Assembly (NCBI RefSeq): GCF_003585935.1 | Contig: NZ_NRJG01000020.1 | Span: forward strand, 1 to 52,926 | DNA length: 52,926 nucleotides | Source: Psittacicella hinzii | GTDB lineage: Bacteria > Pseudomonadota > Gammaproteobacteria > Enterobacterales > Psittacicellaceae | Direction of reading: 5' to 3' | Shown: positions 24,034 through 34,526 of the stretch, piece by piece | Layout: every line of letters starts with the position of its first letter | How positions within the stretch are numbered: the stretch's first letter is position 1 | Translations under genes and position numbers: made by a program | The notes under the pieces: generated by a model | The model's input: only the letters and a program-made list of their open reading frames with translations | Told to the model about the DNA's origin: nothing | Database searches by the model: none

Positions 24034-27000
24034 ATGACAAAAGTTGGTTTAACTTACAAGCAAGCCCAAAAAGAACTGAGCAAAAATATTGTGCGTATGA
24101 CCGATTTTCATCAACGTCGGTACGCTTTTACGCTGGCTTCTAAATCAGCAAACATACGAGAATTTCTGCTGCAAGTTCCTTTTATTCTGCACTTTAATCC
24201 ACCAGGCATGCGTTTCTATGTGCCTGATGCTCCACACGGAGTATATAACTTCATTCCTTTACCGCAACAATTAGAAAGCTTTGCTAACTATGCAGATGTT
24301 AACTACGACCAGTTAACTAATCCTGGGACTTATACCATTGAAGGGGTGTATGTAATGGGATCGGCAAGTTCGGTTACTTTTACCGCTGATTCAGATATAG
24401 ATCTGTGGGTAGTTGTAAGTCCCGAACTTGAAGCTGTAAAGCGTCAAGCTTTACACCAAAAACTCGAGAAAATGAGTCAATGGTTACAAGCTGAACATCA
24501 TGTCGAAGCAAGTTTCTATATTGTTGACTGTCAACATCTTCTTTATAATCGTCACACTAATCAAACTTTAGCTGATGGGGGAATTCGAGAAAAGATTTTC
24601 TTACTCGATGAGTTCTATCGCTCGGCTACTAAGTTAGCAGGTAAGTGGTTACTTTGGTATTTCTTACCAGAAGTTAAAGGTTATAGCTATCAAGAAGTAA
24701 AACAAGCTTTTATAGATTTTGGATTAATTCATCCATGTAACTGGATCGATTTTGGTGATATGGACTTAAAACTTTTAAGTCACCAAGCGTTTTATGCCAA
24801 TGTTCTATGGTTAATCTATAAAGGTTTACAAAACCCTTTTAAATCCTTTATTAAAATCGGCTTATTAGAAGCCTATTTCAACGAATATCCTTATACTGAG
24901 TTAGTTTCGGTATCGATGAAACGTCGTATTCTGCAGCAAGATGAAGTCACAGTAACACCTCCTGTAGCGCGAGTGCCGGTAACTTTTGCGTCGGTTACTC
25001 ATAAAACTTCACCAACTGCGGCAACTACGGCTCATATTTGGAAACACGGGATGTTTGATGCTACAGCTGATTCAGCTTTAAGCTTACAACATGCCGTAAA
25101 CCCGCATGCCCAAGCGTCAATTGACACTGGGGGCGCTGCTGCATGGGTAAAAAATCGTTTAGCCGAAAAAGCCCATGCACATTGGCAAAGTCAACAGCAA
25201 GCGCAAAGTGCAAGCAATAGCACTAGTACGACTAATGCTACCCAAGCAACTAAACCTAAAGCTTATAAAGTATCTCCTTTAGCTACGACTACAGCCGAAA
25301 TTTGGACGGCTGGGGCGATTAATGCCACTATTGCTAAAGCAGCTGGTTTATTAGTTGAAGATCCATCTTCAACTAATAAAACACCCAACGTTAATGACGA
25401 CTATAGCTTTATGCACCTTTATGGTACAGAGCAAGCTGCAAGTTCGACTTACTTTGGGATTGGTTTTGACGCTTATGAGATGGTGTTAGATAAGGTATTA
25501 GCTTATTTAACTTCGATTGGTGATACTAATCGTCAGTATTTAGCAATAACCAGCTTTCTTTTAAAAGTAAATAAACTCTTTCAGCCAAGCATTAATCGCA
25601 TTATGCAGCGCTTAAAATGTCATGAGCGCAAGGCAATAGATTATTTACTTGATAATCTAAGTGACTTTTCTGATCCTTATATTAAAGTGCCAACTGATTT
25701 ACGTCAGATGCTCATTCGCTTACAGCAAAGATATGCAATCAATAAAATTGATCTGCAAATTGCTCTACGCTTTAAGTATTGGCATATTGGGGAATTAGTT
25801 AAATACACTGATGATTATAAAAAAGCTTTAGTGCGTACTTATCTTTCACTATATAAATTTGTTTTACAAATCCCAAGTGAAAGTAAGAAAGCTATTAGCT
25901 TTACTGATAAGCAAGAGCTACAGGCTATTGAACAAGCCGTTGTTAGTTTATTTGTTCACCACCGTAACCAGATTATGATCTATAACCGTTATCCGGAATT
26001 AGATCTTAGTGAACCATTCTTATACTTTGGTTGGTTTGACAATCAACAAGATGCTTCGAATATAGTTTGGTACGTAGTGAATGTGGATAAGCATAACCCA
26101 TTAGCTAATGCTGAACGTAAACACTTAGAAATTAACTACGACTTAATAAGTTTAGTTTGTTGGTGTTACTTTAATGGTTTAATTACGGCCAAAACTCGCA
26201 TTCAGTTAAAACAAAATCCATACTTTAACCAAGAAATGCTGGTAAACCTGATTAAAGGTTTACGTAATCGTGGCAATTTAGGTTCGTACTTTGGACGTTT
26301 GTCGCGTGCGGTATCGGATTATTTATTTGAAGATAACCAAGTGTACCGTGATCCGGTGACCGGTCTGATGGCACAAGGGAAAGGGCATGTTAGTGCTAAT
26401 AGTGTTAATCCTACTACTATTAGTGCAATTAACCATATCCCAGCGGTAAATAAAATTTTCCGTGAACAAACACCAGCATTTTTACAACCAAAATCCCATA
26501 AAGAAAACACTAATCTTGCTCCAAGTTTAGATACGGTGGTACAGGATTTTGTTACGAGTGAAGAGCTCAAAGAGCAAATGCGTAACCAAGGAATGCTTAC
26601 TTGGGAGGAAGATAAAAGAGATGCGCATATTGCTTATTCAACCTTAGTTGATTTAAGTACTCCTGAATTACCAGTTAATGCTACGCAATTAGTAACTAGT
26701 GCTAGCTCAGAGTTAGTTGCTAATGCTAATGAAGCTTTAGGCTTAAACGAAGAAGCAAGCAAAGAAGTTACTGCAAGTAATGCAGGTCTTAGTCAAAGTC
26801 AATTTGCTAATGCAGCAGTAACAATTACTAACTCTGAACAGTATGAACTGCAAGAGACTGAAGAGATAGTTGTCTCTTCGTACGAGCTTTCACAAGAAGC
26901 GGATAAAGAACAAGCCCGAGTACTATCTCTAGCGCAAGAGCATAAGCAAGAGACTGAGCAAAAATCAACTGCAGAAGAAACAACTAGCTTACATCTGGTT

Positions 27001-30000
27001 GGCGTGCCGGTAACACCTGTGCAGCAACCACAGGTGGAGTTAGAAGAACAATCTAAACTTACTTCTTTAGAAGAGCAAGACAAGATTACTTCTTTAGATC
27101 TTATTGCTACTTCAGATAATGCTAGTGCAACTATTGCAGCTATCACTGATACGGTAGCTCCGCAACTTGTAATGTCGCTAGACAATACTTCGACGCAAGT
27201 AAAAGTTGAACAAGTACAAGTCACAAGTATGGTGAACTTAAGTCGCCAAGATACATATGTATCAGGCAGTATGAAGTTCCCTGCAGGTTTAGCTTTAGCG
27301 GTGCAAGAAGATGTAAATCTTACAGATCTCATGTACCTAACTAAAGGGAAAGCAGTCGTAAGTTTACATTCGTCTTTAGCCAACGAAGATGTTTGCCAAA
27401 TGCTTGTAGGTGCAGCGGTATCTTTACCAGTGACAGATCTTTCGCAAACTTTAACCGTTGATCTGTATAAAGCGCAATTACAAGCACGTACCGAGTTACA
27501 AACTTATCCATTTATGGAGGTTAATACCGAGCACGAACTACAAGCAGTTAAACCACAAGGTAAACTCTATGCTTGGAAGAACGCCGGTCCAGGACAAGAG
27601 ATCCCTATAGACACTAGTTATATCTCTGACTTAAAAATTGAAAGTAAGTTTAAGGGGCAAGGAAGAGTATCTTTCCTAGTGCAAGATACTCATAGTAAAG
27701 AGAATAGTGGTTTCAATGCGGAGAATAGTCAGCAAGGCTTAACCTTAGGAGGTAATGCCTCGCGTGCAACCTGTCTTGAATTAGCTCCAAAAGTAGATAA
27801 TAGTTCGGTAGAGAAAATCACCTGTGCAGCTACCTTAGCTGCAACTAAAGCTTGGCAAGCTGGCGGTGGTTTAACCGCTGAACCAGAGCAAACTACTTAT
27901 ACCCAAGATAAAGCTATTACCACAGCAACTTTCTTAGCAACTAATCTTGAAACTATTACGGCACAAATAACGCTAAATAGTAATCAGCAAGGTAATAAGC
28001 AAGCTGCAAGTCATAGCAACTACTTAAATAACAATCTAAATCCGAGCCTAAATAATAGTAACGAACAAACTACTATTGCCCTTAATCCAAGATCAACTAA
28101 TTACGCAGCTCTCTTAACCCAAGTAATTAGAGAAAGTAACCAAGAGCAAAGCGAAGTAATTAGTTTAACCTTACCGGAAATTACTACGGAACAAGTTAAT
28201 AGTAACGAGAAAGTTAAACCACCTAAAGTACTGCAAATTATGCAGTCAATTAGTTCGTTCTTCTATTTGTTTAGTGTTACGAGTGCAAGTAATTACTGGA
28301 ATAATAAACCTCAAGCCTTTGTTTATCATGATCTAAGTAAGCTAGCTCGCGAGTATTACGCTAGTTTAGCTTTAGCCCCACAAGGCTTTATGCTCAAAAA
28401 CTACTTACCAGCAGTAGTAAGTCAAGGTTATACAGTTAAAGAAATTTTCTTAGGGATTACCCCAGCCGTACAAGTAACCCAAGCAGCAGCCAAAGCTGTA
28501 GCTCAACTAGTAAAACGTACCTTTACTAAAGAAATTTCTTATGTATCTCCTACAACTGATCGTAGTTGGTATAGTTATGCTTCTTTAGATCAACAAGCGG
28601 AAAATGCTGCTTTACCAGAAAGTGGTGATCTAGGTTATGAGCTAGCTGGTCGTGATATCTATGCTCATGCAGCTGCTTTAGCAGCCGCGCAAGTAATGGC
28701 GCAACAAGTTGCGCAGCAACTACAAGCTCAAGTAGAACAAAGCAAAGTAGCTTCAGAACAATACTACACTAGCGAAGTTGTTAATCAGGAAAAAAAATCA
28801 GCTTTAGAGATCGTAACTTTACTCCGTAATCGTGCGAAATGCTTAGATGGTCGGATCTTTGAATATATTAAAGATAAGGTTACGGCAAATAGTATTAATA
28901 ACGCCGATGAAGTTAACTCTAATAATTCTCAAACTGATTTTGGTAAGCATGAGCAAGGATTAGCAACAGCAGAGAAAGCGCAACTAGTTAATGATTCAAC
29001 TTTAGTTAGCGATGAGCAAGCTGCAGTAACTGATGATGTTCAAACACAAGTTAAGCATAAGCAAGCTGCAAATACTGAACCTACAGCAGTTGAGCATGAG
29101 CAAACCGAACATGCTAAAGCTGCCTCAACGATTACAGCTCTACATGCACGAGTAACTGCTCCTTATAGTTCAACTCCTTACCCTAGACGTATTTATACAC
29201 GCATGGGTATCAATTTGAACTTAGCCCATCATTATTTACAAGGTGAGGCGGTACAGCATACTGAAGAGACTTCTACAGTTGCTAATCATGATATTGAACG
29301 TGAACAACCAATTTCTAATGAACTGTTACATGTAGAAGTAGTTGCTGCTCCAAGAGGTGAAGAAAGAGAAAATGCTGCACGCACTTTAAGTGCTCGAGCT
29401 AATCCATCTTTTGCTTCGGTAGAACAAGAACTAGCAAACTCTGATGTTGTTACGTCTCAAGTTGTATCTCAAGAAGTTAATGCTCTTGAAAATGCTACTG
29501 CTAATAAGAAAAGTAGTCAGCTAAATCTAGCTCAAGACGATAATTCGTCTAAAGCAGATCCATTACAAGGAATAGCTAATGCTTTAGAAACTTTAGCGCA
29601 AGATAATGACTTAATAAGACAACAAACTAAAGGTTATAACACCTTATTCCAACAAAAAGTTGTTAATGAAAAAGGTGAATCTCAAACCCATAGTGTGTCT
29701 CTCCAACCATTAACCACTGAAGTTGAAAATGCAATTGCTACAGTATTTAGTGAACAAGCTACGGCAGCTTATGTACATACAGCTGTACCTGAAACTCCAG
29801 GGGCACATGCTGATGGACATGTTACTTATGGGCAAGTGCATCTTAGAGATTTAAGTCCAGCAGCAGATCATATGGATTTACCAAATTTCCATATGCAAAC
29901 TGCGTGGCAAAAACTCCAAACTCAAGCCCAAGCAGAAAACATTAACTTAGGACAACAAGTCTATCCGTTAACCCAAATAGCAGGTACAACGGATAACTGG

Positions 30001-33000
30001 GAATTACTCTTAAGTTATGCTGCAGCTGCTGATAGTTATAATCTCTGGCAAGTACAAGCTCATGAGCATGCACAAGCATCTTTAGCGCAGCGTCTTGCTA
30101 ATGCAGGAGATCAAGCACGAGATCGGGCTTTACAAGCAGCGAATTTAGTTGCAGTTGCAACTGCAAGTTCAGCTCTAACTCAAGGTTATACAGCTTCACC
30201 AGATCAGTCACACATTGCCAACTACATTACCAATGCTAAACTGACCGATCATGAAGTTAATAATCAATTAGCCGAGCATGAACAAGCAAGTGAGCAACAA
30301 ACACCAGCAAGTATTAACTTCCGTTCATGGTATGAATTACCATCAGCTAAATCTCCACAATCTCTAACGCAATTACGTAGCGGCTTGCAACAAGAAACTA
30401 AAATTGTTGTCCCTATTTCAGCTGAAAGTGAAATTCTTGCGGCGCAAGTGTTAGATGAATTAGGGATTATAGGTTTAAACGTACCAACAACTGTTGATGA
30501 ACAGGTTTATGGAGATATTGCTTCCAAAGACCGAAATACAGTTAGTGTAGATGAGGTCGTTGGTAGGACTAATGCAGTAGCTGAAACTACAAATGTAGAA
30601 GGTGCGGTTTCAGTCTCTTCAAGTGTTGGAAATAACAAGTATGAAAATCTCGAAGGACAACAACCTACAATTCTCCAAACTGGAGAGGTTAATCCTTTAG
30701 CTACTGAAAGTACAAGCAATAGCCAAGCTGATAATGCTGCGTTATTTGTAAGTACTGATGTTTACCTTACAGCTAACACTGAGCAAGAAGAGGGTAAAGG
30801 TACTGCTACAGAAGTTATTTCTGACACTACAGCAGATGCTACAACAGAAAGTCGAATTGATGCTGCTGTTGTTGAAACCACAGCAGAAACTCCGGTTGTT
30901 GCTACAACTGAAACTACAGTTGATACTACAGCTCAAACTACAGACCAAACCACTGCTAACTCATCGCACTACGAAAGTTATTCACCGTTACCAAGTTTAT
31001 ATAATCGTACGGTGCGTAATGGTTATGCTTTAGATAATCTAGCGCGAGTGACTAGCGCTTTAGCAAAAACTTCAGCTGATTCTCCTAAAGAAGCTGACCT
31101 TAAAGTAGAGGCGTCTGTAGTTCCAGCTCCTAAACCTTTATCGGCTTATCTTTTACCGGTTAAAGGAGCTCTACACTGGTATAACTATGATCCGCAATTA
31201 ATGTTAATTGTTTTAGCGCACTTTAGAGATTATCGGGCTCTAAACTACAATTACATTAATTACTTAGGTAATCTTATTTATGCCAAAGTAAAAATCTGTG
31301 TTACAGGAAAAGAACAAATCCGCGTTTATCACCAAAACCTCCGTTATCTAACCGAAGACAATATCTTATTAGAGTTAGGCACACCTGTAGACTACACTTT
31401 AAGCGATAAGCTTGAAGTCGATGTCTTAGCAACTAATGCCATGACTAATAATGAGTTTGCTCATTTACTGCCACCATTTAGTGGTGCAGGAGCTGGTTTA
31501 AGTTCGGTAACGGTGCTTTTAGATAAGAATGCGCAGATTAATCCTAATGGCAAGCAAAGCTTAGATGCTATTGCTGCTGCGGCAGTAATACCACCTTTAG
31601 CTCCATCCTTTAGTACTCTTAGTACTGAAAGCATAAGTACAGATCCTTTAACTACAGATACGCGCTTACAAAAATATCTGAATATGCTAGGTAATAAGCA
31701 ACATACTTTAGCTAAGCCGCTCATTGTCGATGATGACTATGACTTTGTGCAAACAGCTAAGTTTATGTTGCCAGGATTTGCTGATCATCCTACCCCTACA
31801 GTTGAAAGTCTAAATCAAGCTTTACGAGGTGAAGTAACTATGCAATCTTTACCTTTACAGTCACCAGTTAATGTTGCACTAAGTAATGGTAATGAAAGCT
31901 TAAAAGCAGTAACCTCATCTGACTTATACGGCTCAGGCACAAACAATAACAGCAGTAGACAAGATAACTTAAGGGTAAATGAGGCTGCAAGTACTAGCTT
32001 TGCAAGTACTACAAATCCAGAAAGTGCTGCAAGTGCTGCAAATCCTGCAAGTACTGCAAGTACTGCAAGTACAAGCTTAGGCAATACAGAGCAAGCATCT
32101 ACGCTTGTTAATGTAAGCGAGACCCAAGTAGAGCTACAAGGCAAAGGTAATACCCAAAGTTTAGCAACTGCTAAGCATAGTGCGATTAAAGTAGCAACCA
32201 GTGCGAACAACTTGGATGCGCAAAGCGCTAGTCAAACCGAGGTTATACCAGCGCAAGACTTAGAAACGCAAGCCACGCATGCTTTAGGGCAAGCGCGACG
32301 TAGGGTTCACAATTTAACTTCACAAGATCAATTAGTTGAGACTGTTGATGCTCTTGCTTCTAGTAACCAAGCAACATTCTTAACTCCAGAACTAACAAGT
32401 GAATTAACCCAAGTATTAACTCCGCTTAATAGCTCTCTAGCTATATCAACACCTTTAGCAAGTTATGCCCAAGTGTGGAAATATAAACGCCAAGAGTTAT
32501 TAGTTAACCATGTGTTACAAACGGCTCATATTGCTGGAGCACAAGCTGCAGCTCATGCTGCAGCTGCTAGTCTCGAGCAAACGGCTGCGATATCTCCTTG
32601 GTTAAATCATCCGGAACAATTGGGACAAGTAATTGAAGTTTATCCTTTTGTGCATGGACAAAAACTTTACGGCTTAATGCATAAAGTTCGCTTAGATCCT
32701 GGTATCCAAGCTGCTAATTTAGTGTCTGTACCTACGGCTATAGGTTCTTACTTAGGGGAAAATTGTGATACCTTAGAAGCTATAGTGCGTTATGCTCAAC
32801 CAGGGCTTAATGCTCGCACTGAGTTTGCGCAAGTGCTACGGCAACGTCGTCTAGCTGTAGTTAACGACTTATTAACTTACGCTTTAGACTTTAAACGAGC
32901 GCAAGCTTATAAGTATACGGTTGAACATACAAGTCAAGATTTACCATTACCTTTCTCACGTGATTGGAACTTAATAAATCTTAGACATTTATATCAACCA

Positions 33001-34485
33001 TATACTAGTCCGTCAGTATCTTTAGCTCGGCATTTAGAGAGTTTTAATGCTCTCTACTTACCATCTTCTCTGGCAGCTCAAGATACGCCATTATCTGAGT
33101 TTAAAGTTAATCTTACAGACAAGCAACAAGCAATTATTGCTCCAAGTACTTTAACTTTAGACGCAAGTAAACTTAATGCCTCTAAACCACCTAAAGCTGC
33201 CGTAACTAAAACGACAGCGGCTAATATTGCTTTAGCAGATTTAAGTACTCCTCTGCCGCGCCAAAGTAATGATTACTTAAGTCCAGCTGATCTCTTAAAC
33301 TTAAATCAAGCCACAAGCTCTTATGGTTTAGAAGCTAACTTAAATCTAGGTGCTCTAGCTACTCATGGGGAAGTAGATACTGAACCATTAGTTTTAGACT
33401 TAGCGCAACTGCAATATACTACTCGTGGCAAGGTAAATATTGACATGGGAGTTCTAGCGCAGTTTAAAGCGGCTCAAACAACTAAACAAGAAAAAACTGA
33501 GGTTAATTCTTTAATTACGAGCCCTTTAGCGGCCGAGCTAACCAATGAGCAAAACCAACAACTATTAGTTAGTAATGATACGCAGCAACCAGACAATGGA
33601 GATAAGTCTGCACCTATCCAAACTACCATTTCTCATCTGGCGAATATTTTTGCAACTAACTACTTGGACGAAGCCGAACAAATCGCTTCAGCCTATGTGT
33701 TTGTAAAATATTTACCACAACTAACGACTCCAGAAATTGGTAACTTACGTGCAAGTCTAGATTTAATGCAATATAGTTTTGCGCGCATAAGTAGTCGTTT
33801 AATTGAGTATTTTAGTTTGGTGTACATCACTAAAGTAGGTACTTATCGTAATGTAAGATTTACAGGACAACAAGCTTTACCGCATTTGATTCGTTATATG
33901 CAAGAACACTTAGGCAGTAAACATAAACTACCAAACATAAGTGTGCATAAGCTTAATGGACCAAATGTAAGCTATATAAACCAGTTAGTTTTACAAGCGA
34001 TAACCCAAACTTTACAAGAAAAACAAGAAGCTGTGCGCAGTGCTCGTTTAGAACAAGAAGTTAAACAACAAACCTTACAACTAGAGTTTATGGCGGTATA
34101 TCATGTACCTCAATGCTTAAGTCCGGACTTAGCTCTAGGTAAGGTTAATAGTTTAATTCAAGGACTAACAGCTCAACAGCAGCGTGTTTTATCTGCTGTC
34201 CAAGCGCAACAACGCCTAGGGATTATGCAACTCTGGGTAGAGATAACTCCTCTATCTGAAGTTGATATGCAATATGATCTCTATTTAAGTACTCCTGACA
34301 ATCTGTTCTATGCTTATTGGCAAGTACAAGGCTTTTTAGAAGCTTTATTGCAAGATGCCCTATGGTCGGTGTATCCGGCAGCAAGTGCACAAGTACTTAA
34401 TCTTCAAGTCTCTCTGGTAGAGCAAGATGAGCAACAACAATGTCGTTTTACTCTTATTCCAGAGTGGTCGCAAGTATTAATATAA
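24034..34485 (+). CDS. cyaA: Giant class I adenylate cyclase with low-complexity insertions
   Basis: This enzyme makes cAMP from ATP. The open frame encodes 3483 aa, while class I cyclases are about 850. Residues 1-300 are a full catalytic core: GSASS, then DSDIDLW with the two catalytic Asp at 121 and 123 (E. coli 114, 116), and FLLDEFYRSATKLAGK. Residues about 301-470 are an Ala/Thr/Ser insertion. The conserved middle resumes at FGIGFDAYEMVLDKVLAYL and runs through YWHIGELVKY, DLSEPFLYFGW and WCYFNGLITAKTRI to about 765. About 1600 mostly low-complexity residues follow (nt about 26330-31130). Family-like sequence returns near AKVKICVTGKEQIRVYH, another low-complexity block follows, and the C-terminus from about nt 33640 resembles the E. 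coli end. AGGA precedes ATG 24034. There is no stop or obvious frameshift. Cyclase identity is sure; the role of the insertions is unknown. Confidence 0.93.
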   Translation: MTKVGLTYKQAQKELSKNIVRMTDFHQRRYAFTLASKSANIREFLLQVPFILHFNPPGMRFYVPDAPHGVYNFIPLPQQLESFANYADVNYDQLTNPGTYTIEGVYVMGSASSVTFTADSDIDLWVVVSPELEAVKRQALHQKLEKMSQWLQAEHHVEASFYIVDCQHLLYNRHTNQTLADGGIREKIFLLDEFYRSATKLAGKWLLWYFLPEVKGYSYQEVKQAFIDFGLIHPCNWIDFGDMDLKLLSHQAFYANVLWLIYKGLQNPFKSFIKIGLLEAYFNEYPYTELVSVSMKRRILQQDEVTVTPPVARVPVTFASVTHKTSPTAATTAHIWKHGMFDATADSALSLQHAVNPHAQASIDTGGAAAWVKNRLAEKAHAHWQSQQQAQSASNSTSTTNATQATKPKAYKVSPLATTTAEIWTAGAINATIAKAAGLLVEDPSSTNKTPNVNDDYSFMHLYGTEQAASSTYFGIGFDAYEMVLDKVLAYLTSIGDTNRQYLAITSFLLKVNKLFQPSINRIMQRLKCHERKAIDYLLDNLSDFSDPYIKVPTDLRQMLIRLQQRYAINKIDLQIALRFKYWHIGELVKYTDDYKKALVRTYLSLYKFVLQIPSESKKAISFTDKQELQAIEQAVVSLFVHHRNQIMIYNRYPELDLSEPFLYFGWFDNQQDASNIVWYVVNVDKHNPLANAERKHLEINYDLISLVCWCYFNGLITAKTRIQLKQNPYFNQEMLVNLIKGLRNRGNLGSYFGRLSRAVSDYLFEDNQVYRDPVTGLMAQGKGHVSANSVNPTTISAINHIPAVNKIFREQTPAFLQPKSHKENTNLAPSLDTVVQDFVTSEELKEQMRNQGMLTWEEDKRDAHIAYSTLVDLSTPELPVNATQLVTSASSELVANANEALGLNEEASKEVTASNAGLSQSQFANAAVTITNSEQYELQETEEIVVSSYELSQEADKEQARVLSLAQEHKQETEQKSTAEETTSLHLVGVPVTPVQQPQVELEEQSKLTSLEEQDKITSLDLIATSDNASATIAAITDTVAPQLVMSLDNTSTQVKVEQVQVTSMVNLSRQDTYVSGSMKFPAGLALAVQEDVNLTDLMYLTKGKAVVSLHSSLANEDVCQMLVGAAVSLPVTDLSQTLTVDLYKAQLQARTELQTYPFMEVNTEHELQAVKPQGKLYAWKNAGPGQEIPIDTSYISDLKIESKFKGQGRVSFLVQDTHSKENSGFNAENSQQGLTLGGNASRATCLELAPKVDNSSVEKITCAATLAATKAWQAGGGLTAEPEQTTYTQDKAITTATFLATNLETITAQITLNSNQQGNKQAASHSNYLNNNLNPSLNNSNEQTTIALNPRSTNYAALLTQVIRESNQEQSEVISLTLPEITTEQVNSNEKVKPPKVLQIMQSISSFFYLFSVTSASNYWNNKPQAFVYHDLSKLAREYYASLALAPQGFMLKNYLPAVVSQGYTVKEIFLGITPAVQVTQAAAKAVAQLVKRTFTKEISYVSPTTDRSWYSYASLDQQAENAALPESGDLGYELAGRDIYAHAAALAAAQVMAQQVAQQLQAQVEQSKVASEQYYTSEVVNQEKKSALEIVTLLRNRAKCLDGRIFEYIKDKVTANSINNADEVNSNNSQTDFGKHEQGLATAEKAQLVNDSTLVSDEQAAVTDDVQTQVKHKQAANTEPTAVEHEQTEHAKAASTITALHARVTAPYSSTPYPRRIYTRMGINLNLAHHYLQGEAVQHTEETSTVANHDIEREQPISNELLHVEVVAAPRGEERENAARTLSARANPSFASVEQELANSDVVTSQVVSQEVNALENATANKKSSQLNLAQDDNSSKADPLQGIANALETLAQDNDLIRQQTKGYNTLFQQKVVNEKGESQTHSVSLQPLTTEVENAIATVFSEQATAAYVHTAVPETPGAHADGHVTYGQVHLRDLSPAADHMDLPNFHMQTAWQKLQTQAQAENINLGQQVYPLTQIAGTTDNWELLLSYAAAADSYNLWQVQAHEHAQASLAQRLANAGDQARDRALQAANLVAVATASSALTQGYTASPDQSHIANYITNAKLTDHEVNNQLAEHEQASEQQTPASINFRSWYELPSAKSPQSLTQLRSGLQQETKIVVPISAESEILAAQVLDELGIIGLNVPTTVDEQVYGDIASKDRNTVSVDEVVGRTNAVAETTNVEGAVSVSSSVGNNKYENLEGQQPTILQTGEVNPLATESTSNSQADNAALFVSTDVYLTANTEQEEGKGTATEVISDTTADATTESRIDAAVVETTAETPVVATTETTVDTTAQTTDQTTANSSHYESYSPLPSLYNRTVRNGYALDNLARVTSALAKTSADSPKEADLKVEASVVPAPKPLSAYLLPVKGALHWYNYDPQLMLIVLAHFRDYRALNYNYINYLGNLIYAKVKICVTGKEQIRVYHQNLRYLTEDNILLELGTPVDYTLSDKLEVDVLATNAMTNNEFAHLLPPFSGAGAGLSSVTVLLDKNAQINPNGKQSLDAIAAAAVIPPLAPSFSTLSTESISTDPLTTDTRLQKYLNMLGNKQHTLAKPLIVDDDYDFVQTAKFMLPGFADHPTPTVESLNQALRGEVTMQSLPLQSPVNVALSNGNESLKAVTSSDLYGSGTNNNSSRQDNLRVNEAASTSFASTTNPESAASAANPASTASTASTSLGNTEQASTLVNVSETQVELQGKGNTQSLATAKHSAIKVATSANNLDAQSASQTEVIPAQDLETQATHALGQARRRVHNLTSQDQLVETVDALASSNQATFLTPELTSELTQVLTPLNSSLAISTPLASYAQVWKYKRQELLVNHVLQTAHIAGAQAAAHAAAASLEQTAAISPWLNHPEQLGQVIEVYPFVHGQKLYGLMHKVRLDPGIQAANLVSVPTAIGSYLGENCDTLEAIVRYAQPGLNARTEFAQVLRQRRLAVVNDLLTYALDFKRAQAYKYTVEHTSQDLPLPFSRDWNLINLRHLYQPYTSPSVSLARHLESFNALYLPSSLAAQDTPLSEFKVNLTDKQQAIIAPSTLTLDASKLNASKPPKAAVTKTTAANIALADLSTPLPRQSNDYLSPADLLNLNQATSSYGLEANLNLGALATHGEVDTEPLVLDLAQLQYTTRGKVNIDMGVLAQFKAAQTTKQEKTEVNSLITSPLAAELTNEQNQQLLVSNDTQQPDNGDKSAPIQTTISHLANIFATNYLDEAEQIASAYVFVKYLPQLTTPEIGNLRASLDLMQYSFARISSRLIEYFSLVYITKVGTYRNVRFTGQQALPHLIRYMQEHLGSKHKLPNISVHKLNGPNVSYINQLVLQAITQTLQEKQEAVRSARLEQEVKQQTLQLEFMAVYHVPQCLSPDLALGKVNSLIQGLTAQQQRVLSAVQAQQRLGIMQLWVEITPLSEVDMQYDLYLSTPDNLFYAYWQVQGFLEALLQDALWSVYPAASAQVLNLQVSLVEQDEQQQCRFTLIPEWSQVLI
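24935..25447 (+). other. CyaA insertion 1 (about 170 residues) with internal repeat
   Basis: This insertion sits between the catalytic core and the next conserved block. It contains two related segments, TAATTAHIWKHGMFDAT and LATTTAEIWTAGAINAT, about 75 residues apart. The rest is rich in Ala, Gln, Ser and Thr. In E. coli CyaA the two flanking blocks are nearly continuous. Confidence 0.75.
26330..31130 (+). other. CyaA insertion 2 (about 1600 residues, low complexity)
   Basis: This stretch is dominated by Gln, Glu, Ala, Thr, Ser, Asn and Val, with a few more ordered islands (for example around QIMQSISSFFYLFSVTSASN at nt 28240, and AAVVSQGYTVKEIFLGITP nearby). A Thr/Ala/Val repeat region lies at nt 30830-30960 (ETT, ATTE, TTVDTT). 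I recognise no known domain. Confidence 0.7.
32023..32078 (+). repeat. In-frame 9-bp tandem repeat within cyaA
   Basis: The unit GCAAGTACT/GCAAGTGCT recurs five to six times, encoding Ser-Ala-Ala or Ser-Thr-Ala triplets (SAASAANPASTASTASTS). Length changes by slippage would keep the frame. Confidence 0.75.
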
Positions 34486-34523
34486 AAAAAGATCCAAGAT
34501 AGTAATATCTTGGATCTTTTTTT
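34484..34523. terminator. Bidirectional terminator between cyaA and the GT25 operon
   Basis: An 18-bp perfect stem runs from AAAAAAAGATCC to GGATCTTTTTTT with loop GTAA. It gives a U-run on both strands and overlaps the end of cyaA. Confidence 0.92.
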
Positions 34524-34526
34524 GTC

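Noticed and set aside
26799-27383. 194-codon frame antisense to cyaA
   Set aside because: It is Ser/Cys/Thr-rich and mirrors the Ala/Thr/Gln codons of the sense strand. It is a shadow of the low-complexity insertion.
31815-32210. 131-codon frame antisense to cyaA
   Set aside because: Its Leu/Ala repeats are the complement of the in-frame Ser/Thr/Ala repeat on the sense strand. No independent start signals are seen.
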